A stretch of DNA of 43,439 bases from positions 1-43,439 of the forward strand of contig CANRJS010000017.1 in NCBI GenBank assembly GCA_947631015.1, read 5' to 3'. The notes under the pieces were generated by a model, which made no database searches, was not told where the DNA came from, and was given only the letters and a program-made list of their open reading frames with translations. Numbering within the stretch: position 1 is the stretch's first letter; the number at the start of each line of letters is the position of its first letter. Positions 31,501-39,031 of this stretch are shown here, one piece after another. Made by a program: the position numbers and the translations under genes. The stretch comes from an uncultured Clostridia bacterium. GTDB taxonomy: Bacteria; Bacillota; Clostridia; Oscillospirales; JAAYOS01.

Positions 31501-31605
31501 CAGGGCGTCGGCGGACAGGACAGCTGGATGAGCCGCCCGTTTGCGCCGTACCTCACTCCGTCGGACAAGCCGATGACGCTGAGGTTCACGGTAGAAGCAA
31601 TATAA
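28546..31605 (+). CDS. lacZ: Glycoside hydrolase family 2 beta-galactosidase (LacZ type)
   Basis: 1019 residues, cytoplasmic, the full five-domain LacZ plan: jelly-roll sugar-binding domain (about 30-210; [27 protein letters not shown]), two immunoglobulin-like domains flanking the catalytic barrel, and the C-terminal beta-sandwich (about 730-1019; [34 protein letters not shown]). The acid/base is Glu453 in WSCGNES and the nucleophile Glu520 in [11 protein letters not shown], both intact. It hydrolyses lactose or other terminal beta-galactosides. AGGGAGG precedes the ATG. There is no adjacent permease or LacI-type regulator. Structured element D begins five bases after its stop codon. Confidence 0.95.
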   Translation: [1019 protein letters not shown]

Positions 31606-31609
31606 AATT

Positions 31610-31951
31610 TCGCGGGAAATCGCGCGGGCTTTGCCCGCTTACCAATTTCCCGCGAAGCCGCCGGACAGAGCGGAGCTCTGCCGGCGGCAACGCTCCGCTT
31701 CGCAATTCCCAAACGCTCCTTTGGAGCGTTTGGGAGCCCTTCTGATTGAAATGCTCGGGGCAAATGAATTGCCCCTGCGCGAAGTTGGCGGCTTTGCCGC
31801 CAACTTCAACCGCACGAACCGGCGCGGGAGCGCCTGCGGCGCCCTCCGGCTCGTGCAATGTAGGGCATTCGGCGCTGTGCGCCGAATGCTGATGCGCCCG
31901 GTAGAAAGTGCCGGTGCGTAACGAGTTGAGGGGCACATTCTCTGCGAGGCT
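31610..31951 (+). repeat. 3'-end structured element, copy D
   Basis: The outer stem TCGCGGGAAAT (31610-31620) pairs with ATTTCCCGCGA (31645-31655). The inner hairpin is 31624-31638. TTACCAATTT is present. Hairpin 2 is 31657-31688, then AACGCTCCGCT. The variable part is the longest of the four and contains at least four more perfect hairpins: CCCAAACGCTCC/GGAGCGTTTGGG (~31709-31735), GGGGCAA/TTGCCCC (~31756-31774), GTTGGCGGC/GCCGCCAAC (~31784-31804) and GCATTCGGCGC/GCGCCGAATGC (~31865-31889). The end tag CTCTGCGAGGCT is at 31940-31951. Confidence 0.78.
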
Positions 31952-31962
31952 TTTGCAAAATC

Positions 31963-31997
31963 AAAGACGGTCTCCGCCACCGGCGGAGACCGTCTTT
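31963..31997 (-). terminator. Bidirectional terminator between convergent transcripts
   Basis: A 16-bp perfect stem (AAAGACGGTCTCCGCC and its complement) with a 3-base loop, A/T flanked. It can end the O-antigen-ligase-family gene (minus) and read-through from element D (plus). Confidence 0.8.
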
Positions 31998-32023
31998 ACA
32001 CATCTGCGCGATTTGGCGCGGAG

Positions 32024-33655
32024 CTATTTGGCCCTTCTCTTTCTCTTGCGCTGCGAACTGTTCGGGTTGAACACTCCGGGCTTGGATGAGGTTGCGGGCT
32101 TTCTCAGGAACCCGAGCCATACGAGCACCGCCGCCATTCCCCAGAAGTAGGCGTTCATGTACGGCACCTCGAAGATATTCTCGGTAAAGCAGTGGGTGAG
32201 AACGCCGGCCATGCCCGCGAGGAGCGCGCAGGTGACGGCGCTCCACTGCGTTCCCTTCGTGCGGTAGACCGCGCGGAGGCCGGTGAATATCGTTGCCGCA
32301 AGCAGCACGACATAGCCCGCGAGCCCGATATATCCCATCTCCACAAGCGTCTTGAGATAGTAGTTGTCCATGTAGAAGTACGTGATATCGGGGTTTGTCT
32401 GATTCTGCATCGCGACCGCGCCGCCGAAGCGTCCGAGTCCGTAGCCGAGCATCTCGTTTGCGCTCCGGAGCAGACGCAGACCGTCCCTCGCGCGTCCGGC
32501 GCGCCCGCCGAACTTTGACGCGTAGGCGAAGTCCTCGGTAAACAGGAAGGTTATGCGGTTGACAACATCCGGGATCATCACGGCAAAGCCGAGCGCGAGC
32601 GCGATGAGCGCAAACAGGCGCTTGTCACGGAGCCACGCGAACGCCGCGACCATCACGGCAAAGCCCATCCACGCTCCGCGAGAGAAGGTGAGAAGGCACG
32701 CAAGGCCGATGGCTCCGACCGCGCACCACGCCGTTGCCCGTCCAGCAAGCGTCTTTGCGCGATAGGCATAGCTTGCCGCGAGCGGCGCTGTCATCACCAT
32801 GAACGAGCCCATGATGTTCGGGCTGCCGATTATCGAGAACACGCGGGTGCGCACGCCGACTTCGGTGTGCGTCGTCCAGCTCTCGGGTATCTCTACGCCC
32901 ACGATATACTGGAATATCCCGTGAAGCGCGGTGACGACGCCTATCGCGGTCATGACGAGCACAAAGGCGTCAACATCGCCGTCCTCACGAATTATCCGCG
33001 TGAGCACGAAGAACCACAGCATATACTGCACGACCGCGCGGTAGCCCGCGACGGCTATCGACATACTCTCCGCCGTCAGCACCATGAGGAGCAGACCGAG
33101 CCCGCAGAACGCGAGTATCGGCGTATCGAGCGGGGTGACGCGCGGCTTTTCGCTCTCCGGCGCACACATCCGCTGAAAGACGGCGTAGGCAAGGCCGAAG
33201 GCAAGGAACGCCTCGTCCCACACGGATGCGGCGGCGGCTATCGGAAGCAGGTCGCGGAGCATCCAGTCTATCGGCAGATAGAGCGCAAAGGCTGCGACGA
33301 TGAAGCGGCGCATCGTGTGCCCGAAGAGGAAGCGCCATATGACTCCGCTTTGCAGCCACGGGGCGTTCCACAGCCTGCCGAGGAGGCTCGCGCGCGCCGC
33401 ATGGGAGAGCGCCGCGCCGAGACGGCTCAGCGCCCGCGCCGCGGCGAAGTATGCGCGGTGATATATCGAGCTTTCGCTTGCCGTCATGTCCGCCCCGAGC
33501 GCGCGGTGCGTTATGACGCGGGTGCGGGAAGACTCCCACGCCCGCCTCCACGCGGCAAAGAACCGCCCGAGTAGACTGTGCCGCCAGTACGTGCCAAACG
33601 AGCTTATGAAGCCCCACAGCGCGCTAGAGCGGAGCACGGATAGTTTATCCGCCAT
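32024..33655 (-). CDS. O-antigen ligase / polymerase family membrane protein
   Basis: 543 residues, about 12 membrane helices after a ~150-residue cytoplasmic N-terminal part. The hallmark is the LFSIIGSPNIMGSFMVMTAPLAASYAYR segment followed by LTFSRGAWMGFAVMVAAFAWL, then a large external loop (AYASKFGGRAGRARDGLRLLRSANEMLGYGLGRFGGAVAM) and closing helices: the Wzy/WaaL-like plan (O-antigen ligase domain). In a Gram-positive this class polymerises or transfers an envelope polysaccharide. The C terminus is basic (SSQRKRKRRAK). It starts five bases after the DUF4330 stop and is therefore in the same unit; both face the CsaB gene. Confidence 0.85.
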   Translation of the reverse strand: MADKLSVLRSSALWGFISSFGTYWRHSLLGRFFAAWRRAWESSRTRVITHRALGADMTASESSIYHRAYFAAARALSRLGAALSHAARASLLGRLWNAPWLQSGVIWRFLFGHTMRRFIVAAFALYLPIDWMLRDLLPIAAAASVWDEAFLAFGLAYAVFQRMCAPESEKPRVTPLDTPILAFCGLGLLLMVLTAESMSIAVAGYRAVVQYMLWFFVLTRIIREDGDVDAFVLVMTAIGVVTALHGIFQYIVGVEIPESWTTHTEVGVRTRVFSIIGSPNIMGSFMVMTAPLAASYAYRAKTLAGRATAWCAVGAIGLACLLTFSRGAWMGFAVMVAAFAWLRDKRLFALIALALGFAVMIPDVVNRITFLFTEDFAYASKFGGRAGRARDGLRLLRSANEMLGYGLGRFGGAVAMQNQTNPDITYFYMDNYYLKTLVEMGYIGLAGYVVLLAATIFTGLRAVYRTKGTQWSAVTCALLAGMAGVLTHCFTENIFEVPYMNAYFWGMAAVLVWLGFLRKPATSSKPGVFNPNSSQRKRKRRAK

Positions 33656-33660
33656 AGCGC

Positions 33661-34257
33661 TTACTTATCGAGGTCGCCGGGATAGACCGGCTCCTCAAGA
33701 CCTGCCTCGACAAACGGAGCGGGGTCGCAGTCCATTGTTTCGACGATGCCCGTGACCTCCCAGAACTGGGTCTTCACCGTGTAAGTCTTGCCCACGCGCA
33801 CCTCCTGCGAGCCGACGGTGATGAAAGCATCCGGCGGAACGAGCGCTTCGATAGTTGCCACTATATCGATGCGGCTGCCGTATGTGCTCTCGACGCCGAC
33901 GCCCTCACTGTCCGCAAAGATGCCCGTCGCCGGTTCGGAATAGGCGGCGGTGACGAAAGCGCCGTCTATGACTCCCTCGTTGACGGCGAGCTGCTGAGGA
34001 TACCCGAATTTTTCGAGCTCCTCGAAGGCCGACTCGCGCTGGTTGGTACAGCGGACGGTGTAGGTCACTTTTACGCGGTTTGCGAGCGCCTGCTCGCGCT
34101 CGGCGGCCTCGCGGTTCTTTTCGGCGGTTTCGGCTATGCTATCGCCGAAGAGCTTCCATGCGACGACTGCGGCCACAAACAGGACAAGCAGCAGCGCAAG
34201 CAGGTCGACTATGTTGATGATACCGAAGAGCTTGCCTTTTTCGTTGATGACCTTCAT
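33661..34257 (-). CDS. DUF4330 family membrane-anchored protein
   Basis: 198 residues. The start MKVINEKGKLFGIINIVDLLALLLVLFVAAVVAWKLFG is the characteristic N terminus of DUF4330: a short cytoplasmic piece, one membrane helix, and an external domain with two beta-rich halves (VKVTYTVRCTNQ..., RIDIVATIEALVPPDAFITVGSQEVRVGKTYTVKTQFWEVTGIVETM). The function is unproven; in Clostridia it keeps company with csaB and O-antigen-ligase-like genes, as here, which suggests a role in secondary wall polymer assembly. AAGGAGG precedes the ATG. Confidence 0.85.
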   Translation of the reverse strand: MKVINEKGKLFGIINIVDLLALLLVLFVAAVVAWKLFGDSIAETAEKNREAAEREQALANRVKVTYTVRCTNQRESAFEELEKFGYPQQLAVNEGVIDGAFVTAAYSEPATGIFADSEGVGVESTYGSRIDIVATIEALVPPDAFITVGSQEVRVGKTYTVKTQFWEVTGIVETMDCDPAPFVEAGLEEPVYPGDLDK

Positions 34258-34310
34258 CTATGTTCCTCCTTGACCGATACAGCCGGCGGCTGTATAATAA
34301 CAGTATCTCT

Positions 34311-34339
34311 ATTTTATAGCAAATCACACGTTTAGACAA
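34311..34339 (-). promoter_or_regulatory. Probable sigma-A promoter for the DUF4330/ligase unit
   Basis: Minus-strand TTGTCT (34339-34334), 17 bases, TAAAAT (34316-34311), about 55 bases before the start. The matching plus-strand promoter for the csaB fusion could not be assigned in this short divergent gap. Confidence 0.6.
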
Positions 34340-34438
34340 GCTTTTTTTGCGGCCGCGCGGAAAGTCATGCCCTCGGCGGAACAGCCTCTGTGCCGCCGGG
34401 CAGCGGACGCCGCGCGCGTGAAAGGAAGGAACGACCGA

Positions 34439-36661
34439 ATGAGAGTGCTGCATCTTATAGGCGGAGGAGACGTGGGCGGAGCAAAGACCCACGTTCTCAG
34501 CCTGCTCGCCGGACTGAAGGGACACGCGGAGGCGACGCTTGTGAGCTTCCGCGCGGGCCCGTTTGCCGACGAGGCGGCGGAGAAGGGGATTGACACCGTC
34601 GTCATCGAGGGCGGGATACGCCCGTCGCTTGCGGAGCTGCGCAGGCTCTACCGCGAGGGAAAGTACGACCTTGTACACTGTCACGGCGCGCGCGGGAACA
34701 TGATGGGCATGCTGCTCCGCCGCTTCGAGAAGGCGACGGTGCTGACGACCGTACACTCCGACCCCAAGCTCGACTACCTCGGCCGCCCCGCGGCGGCGCT
34801 CACCTTCGGGCTGATAAACCGCTTTGCGCTGAGGAGGATAGAGTACCACGTCGCGGTGAGCGACCCGGTGGCGGATATGCTGATAGAGCGCGGATTCTCG
34901 CCCTACGGCGTGTTCCCGATATACAACGGCGTCGACTTCGGCGGCCCCGAGCCCGAGAGCTTTGACCGCGCGGCGGCGCTCGCTCGCTTCGGCGTCACGG
35001 CGGGGGAAGGGGACGTGATATGCGGCATAGCCGCGCGCCTCTCGCCCGTAAAGGATATACCGACGCTGCTGCGCGCTTTTGCAAAGGCTCCGGAAAATAT
35101 GAAGCTCATCCTCGCCGGAGACGGAGAGGACACCGAGGCGCTGAAGGCGCTCTCACGCGAGCTCGGCATAGACGGCCGCGTGACCTTCGCCGGGTGGGTG
35201 GACGATATGGACAGCTTCTACCGAACGCTTGACATCAACCTTCTCACCTCGCTCTCGGAGACCTTCCCCTACGCCATAACCGAGGGTGCGCGGCGTCACT
35301 GCGCGACGATATCGAGCCGCGTCGGCGGCGTGCCGATGCTGATAGACCACGGTGTGAACGGACTGCTGTTCGAGCCGGGAAATGTCGACGCGCTCGCGGA
35401 GCACCTCACGACCCTCGCGCGCGACGGAGAGAAGCGCCGCCGCTTTGCGGAGGCGCTCTACCTCAAGGCGAAGAAGTACTTCTCGCTTGAGGCGACCATC
35501 TCCCGGCAGATGGAGATATACCGCGCGGTGCTGAGACGGAACGGATTTACCCGCGGCGACCGCGCGGAGGTGACCGTCTGCGGAGCTTACGGACGCGGCA
35601 ACGCGGGCGACGAGGCGATACTCGAGGCGATAGTGTCCGAGCTTCGCGCCATAGACCCCGACCTGCGCCTGCACGTTCTCTCGCGCGACCCGAAGGCGAC
35701 GCGCCTCCGCTACCGCGTAGATTCGTCCTACACCTTCAATCTTCACGCCATGCGGCGCGAGATGAAGCGTTCGCGGCTTTTTATAAACGGGGGAGGCAGC
35801 CTCATGCAGGACGTTACATCCACCCGCTCGCTCATATTCTATCTGCATACGCTCCGCACCGCACACCGCGCCGGAGCGAAGGTTCTGATGTACGGCTGCG
35901 GCATCGGCCCGATAACGCGGGAGCGCAACCGCCGCCGCGCCGGAAGGTATATCGAGAACTATGTGGACGCGATAACCCTCCGCGAGGATATGTCCCTCGA
36001 GGAGCTGAAGCGGCTCGGCGTCTCGAAGCCGGAGATCGTCCCTGCCGCCGACCCGGCGCTCACTCTGAGCCCCGCCGACCCGGCGCTCGTCGAGAGCGCG
36101 CTGCTCTCGGCGGGAGCCTCGCCGGAGGGGAAGTATCTCTGCCTCGCGCTCCGGAAGTGGAAGGGCTGGGAGGCAAAGCGTGCGGACATCGCCGCCGCCG
36201 CGGACTCCGTCTGTGAAAAGTATGGGCTCGAGGCGGTCTTCCTGCCGATAGAGGGAAAGGACGCGGAGGCGGCGCGCGAGGTCGCGCAGCTGATGCGGAC
36301 GCAATCTTACGAGATAAGCGCGCAGGAGGACGCGCGCGTGGTCATAGGAGTCCTCGGCAGGATGCGGCTCGTCGTCTCGATGCGCCTGCACGGACTTATT
36401 TTCGCCGCGGGACAGGGGGTGCCGGTCGTCGGAGTGTCCTACGACCCGAAGGTGAGCTCGTTTATGAGCTACCTCGGCGCCGACCTGTGCGCCGGTATCG
36501 AGAGCCTCACGGCGGAGAAGCTCGAGGCGCTGATGGACAGGGCAATGCTCGAGGGAGAGACCTTCCGTGAGCGGACGGCGGAGCTGAGAGCGCTCGAGGC
36601 GAGAAACGTCTCGACCGCGCGGAAGCTCCTCGGGGAGCTGCCTGGCGGAGCGGCGAGGTAA
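34439..36661 (+). CDS. csaB: Fused GT4 glycosyltransferase and polysaccharide pyruvyl transferase CsaB
   Basis: 740 residues, two enzymes in one chain. Residues 1-~370 are a GT4 (GT-B fold) glycosyltransferase: MRVLHLIGGGDVGGAKTHVLSLLAGL, the sugar-nucleotide region GIAARLSPVKDIPTLLRAFAKAPENMKLILAGDGED and ETFPYAITEGARRHCATISSRVGGVPMLIDHGVNGLLFEPG. Residues ~377-740 are CsaB: VTVCGAYGRGNAGDEAILEAIV, FINGGGSLMQDVTSTRSLIFYL, YGCGIGPI and MRLHGLIFAAGQGVPVVGVSYDPKV. CsaB adds a pyruvyl ketal from PEP to a wall polysaccharide; this group is what SLH-domain surface proteins hold on to. The start at 34439 has AAAGGAAGGA. The fusion predicts that glycosyl addition and pyruvylation act on the same precursor. 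Confidence 0.92.
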   Translation: MRVLHLIGGGDVGGAKTHVLSLLAGLKGHAEATLVSFRAGPFADEAAEKGIDTVVIEGGIRPSLAELRRLYREGKYDLVHCHGARGNMMGMLLRRFEKATVLTTVHSDPKLDYLGRPAAALTFGLINRFALRRIEYHVAVSDPVADMLIERGFSPYGVFPIYNGVDFGGPEPESFDRAAALARFGVTAGEGDVICGIAARLSPVKDIPTLLRAFAKAPENMKLILAGDGEDTEALKALSRELGIDGRVTFAGWVDDMDSFYRTLDINLLTSLSETFPYAITEGARRHCATISSRVGGVPMLIDHGVNGLLFEPGNVDALAEHLTTLARDGEKRRRFAEALYLKAKKYFSLEATISRQMEIYRAVLRRNGFTRGDRAEVTVCGAYGRGNAGDEAILEAIVSELRAIDPDLRLHVLSRDPKATRLRYRVDSSYTFNLHAMRREMKRSRLFINGGGSLMQDVTSTRSLIFYLHTLRTAHRAGAKVLMYGCGIGPITRERNRRRAGRYIENYVDAITLREDMSLEELKRLGVSKPEIVPAADPALTLSPADPALVESALLSAGASPEGKYLCLALRKWKGWEAKRADIAAAADSVCEKYGLEAVFLPIEGKDAEAAREVAQLMRTQSYEISAQEDARVVIGVLGRMRLVVSMRLHGLIFAAGQGVPVVGVSYDPKVSSFMSYLGADLCAGIESLTAEKLEALMDRAMLEGETFRERTAELRALEARNVSTARKLLGELPGGAAR

Positions 36662-36699
36662 GCGGCCCGCTCAAAACAGCCGATATTCGCCGCAAAATG

Positions 36700-36728
36700 T
36701 TGAAATGACACGCGGCGTGTGTTAAAAT
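36700..36728 (+). promoter_or_regulatory. Sigma-A promoter for the pur cluster with a palindrome in its spacer
   Basis: TTGAAA (36700-36705), 17 bases, TAAAAT (36723-36728). The spacer contains ACACGC-G-GCGTGT (36708-36720), a 6-bp inverted repeat around one base, which would place a bound repressor between -35 and -10. Confidence 0.7.
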
Positions 36729-36756
36729 TAGGAGAACTATGTATACGGAGGACGAT

Positions 36757-37239
36757 ATGAAAAGAGTTCTTGTAGTTATGGGGAGCGCTTCCGACGCGGA
36801 GGCGCTGAAGCCCTGCGCGCGTCAGCTTGAGCAGTTCAGGATACCCTACGAGGTGCGCGTCGCCTCGGCGCACCGCACGCCGGAGACGGCGGCGCGGCTC
36901 GCGGAGGAGGCCCGCGCGGACGGCGTAGGCGTGATTATCGCCGCCGCCGGCAAGGCGGCGCACCTCGCGGGAGTTATCGCGGGACACACGACGCTGCCGG
37001 TGATAGGCATACCGATGAAAAGTTCCACGCTCGACGGGCTTGACAGCCTGCTCTCGACGGTGCAGATGCCGTCCGGCGTGCCGGTGGCGACCGTCGCGAT
37101 AGACGGCGCGCAGAACGCCGCGATACTCGCCGCGCAGATACTGTCCCTCGGGGATGCGGAGCTCGAAGCGAAGCTCGACGCGTTCAAGAAGTCGCTCGCG
37201 GCGAAGACCGCTGAGGCGGACGCGAAGATAGAGCTGTAA
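36757..37239 (+). CDS. purE: N5-carboxyaminoimidazole ribonucleotide mutase
   Basis: 160 residues, class I PurE. It moves the carboxyl of N5-CAIR to carbon 4 of the imidazole in purine synthesis (and implies PurK elsewhere). Motifs: [26 protein letters not shown] (catalytic His), [32 protein letters not shown] and [35 protein letters not shown]. The frame begins at 36739, but the ATG at 36757 is five bases after GGAGG. First gene of the pur cluster. Confidence 0.96.
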   Translation: MKRVLVVMGSASDAEALKPCARQLEQFRIPYEVRVASAHRTPETAARLAEEARADGVGVIIAAAGKAAHLAGVIAGHTTLPVIGIPMKSSTLDGLDSLLSTVQMPSGVPVATVAIDGAQNAAILAAQILSLGDAELEAKLDAFKKSLAAKTAEADAKIEL

Positions 37240-37313
37240 GAGAGAAACTCTTGCGGCAGGAAACGGAAAATTACCGTCCGGGACGGAGAGAAAACAGATT
37301 AGGAGAGTTTACA

Positions 37314-38342
37314 ATGGTTCATGACAGCAGAAGCGAAGCATACGCCGCCGCCGGAGTGGACGTCACTGCGGGCTACGAGAGCGTCCGGCTGATACGCGAC
37401 CACGTTGAGAGCACCCGTATCCCGGGAGTTATCGGCGGGCTCGGCGGCTTCGGAGGGCTTTTCCGGCCCGACCTTAGCGGTATGGAGAGCCCGGTGTTCG
37501 TCAGCGGCACCGACGGCGTGGGAACGAAGCTCAAGATAGCCTTCGAGCTCGACCGACACGACACGGTCGGAATAGACTGCGTGGCGATGTGCGTCAACGA
37601 CATTATCTGCGCCGGCGCGAAGCCGCTCTTTTTCCTCGACTATATAGCGCAGGGGAAGCTCTTTCCCGACCGCGTCGAGCGGATAGTCGCAGGCATAGCC
37701 GAGGGGTGCCGCCAGTCCGGATGCGCGCTCGTCGGCGGCGAGACCGCCGAGATGCCCGGCTTCTATCCGATAGAGGAGTACGACCTTGCGGGCTTTGCCG
37801 TAGGCGTCGTGGACGAGAAGAAGATGCTCGACCCCGCGAACGTGAAGCCGGGGGACGCCGTCATAGCGCTGCGGAGCGCCGGCGTACACTCTAACGGCTT
37901 CTCGCTCGTGCGGAAGATATTCGACGGGCGGCTCCGCGAGTATTCGGCGGAGCTCGGCGGCACGATAGGCGAAACGCTCCTCACCCCGACAAAGATCTAC
38001 GTCCCGGTGCTGTCGGTGCCGGAGGTCGCGGAATACACGAAGTCGATATGCCACATCACCGGCGGCGGCTGGTACGAGAACATGCCGCGCATGCTGCCGG
38101 AGGGCGTCGGCCTCGTGCTCGACCCGAAGAAGACAGAGCGTCCCGCAATATTCGACCTCATAGAGCGCGAGGGAAAGGTGAACCGCCGCGATATGTACAA
38201 CACCTTCAATATGGGCGTCGGCCTTGCGATGACCGTTTCCCCCGAGCACGCGGACGAGGTGAAGCGCGCGCTTGCGCCGTGGGGTGCGGAGATAATAGGC
38301 GAGTGCGCGGCAAACGGCGGCTCGATAGATATAGCGCTATGA
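37314..38342 (+). CDS. purM: Phosphoribosylformylglycinamidine cyclo-ligase (AIR synthetase)
   Basis: 342 residues, full length. It closes FGAM to AIR using ATP. Motifs: SEAYAAAGVDVTAGYESV, SGTDGVGTKLKIAFELDRHDTVGIDCVAMCVNDIICAGAKPLFFLDYIA, LVGGETAEMPGFY and GVHSNGFSLVRKIF. The ATG at 37314 has AGGAGAG six bases upstream; the frame is open back to 37251 without an SD. It lies 74 bases after purE and overlaps purN by ATGA. Confidence 0.96.
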   Translation: MVHDSRSEAYAAAGVDVTAGYESVRLIRDHVESTRIPGVIGGLGGFGGLFRPDLSGMESPVFVSGTDGVGTKLKIAFELDRHDTVGIDCVAMCVNDIICAGAKPLFFLDYIAQGKLFPDRVERIVAGIAEGCRQSGCALVGGETAEMPGFYPIEEYDLAGFAVGVVDEKKMLDPANVKPGDAVIALRSAGVHSNGFSLVRKIFDGRLREYSAELGGTIGETLLTPTKIYVPVLSVPEVAEYTKSICHITGGGWYENMPRMLPEGVGLVLDPKKTERPAIFDLIEREGKVNRRDMYNTFNMGVGLAMTVSPEHADEVKRALAPWGAEIIGECAANGGSIDIAL

Positions 38343-38974
38343 GCAGGGTGAAGATAGCCGTCCTCGCGAGCGGGGGCGGGACGAACCTCCAGGCGCTTAT
38401 CGACGCGCGGGACGCGGGGACGCTCCGCTCGGGCGAGCTCGCGCTCGTCGTGGCGTCGAAGTCCTCCGCGTATGCGCTCGAGCGCGCGCGGAGCGCCGGG
38501 ATAGAGACGGTCGTGGTTCCGAGAAAGAAGTTTGATTCGCGTGAGGAGTTCACGCACGGGATAGTGCGCGTCCTCTCCGAGCACGGTATAGGGCTCGTGA
38601 TACTCGCGGGGTTTCTCTACATACTCTCGCCCGAGTTCGTTGAGAGTTACAGGAACCGCGTGATAAACGTGCATCCGGCGCTGATACCTGCCTTCTCCGG
38701 CGAGGGCTGCTACGGACTGCACGTCCACGAAATGGCGCTCGCGCGCGGGGTGAAGGTCACGGGGGCGACGGTCCACTTTGTCAACGAGGAGACCGACGGA
38801 GGGCCGATAATCCTCCAGAAGGCGGTCGCGGTCGAGGACGGCGACACGCCGGAGACGCTCCAGCTCCGCGTCATGCAGCAGGCGGAGTGGAAGCTGCTCC
38901 CCGAGGCGGCGGAGCTCTTCTGCGCGGGACGGCTGAGGATAGAGGACGGCAGGGTGCGCATCCTGCCGGAGTGA
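38339..38974 (+). CDS. purN: Phosphoribosylglycinamide formyltransferase
   Basis: 211 residues. It transfers a formyl group from 10-formyl-THF to GAR. Motifs: VKIAVLASGGGTNLQALIDA at the N terminus, VILAGFLYILSPEFVESYRNRVINVHPALIPAFSGEGCYGLHVHEMAL (substrate and catalytic His region) and GATVHFVNEETDGGPIILQKAVAV (catalytic Asp). The ATG overlaps the purM stop (ATGA), so the pair is translationally coupled. Confidence 0.96.
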   Translation: MSRVKIAVLASGGGTNLQALIDARDAGTLRSGELALVVASKSSAYALERARSAGIETVVVPRKKFDSREEFTHGIVRVLSEHGIGLVILAGFLYILSPEFVESYRNRVINVHPALIPAFSGEGCYGLHVHEMALARGVKVTGATVHFVNEETDGGPIILQKAVAVEDGDTPETLQLRVMQQAEWKLLPEAAELFCAGRLRIEDGRVRILPE

Positions 38975-38980
38975 GATAAG

Positions 38981-39004
38981 CCGCGGGCGGAGTTCCGCCC
39001 GCGG
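38981..39004 (+). other. Intercistronic hairpin between purN and purD
   Basis: An 11-bp perfect stem (CCGCGGGCGGA and its complement) with a 2-base loop and no T tract. It more likely adjusts mRNA stability or read-through than terminates. Confidence 0.5.
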
Positions 39005-39031
39005 CGGGAATAACCGAAAGTGAGTGTTGTT

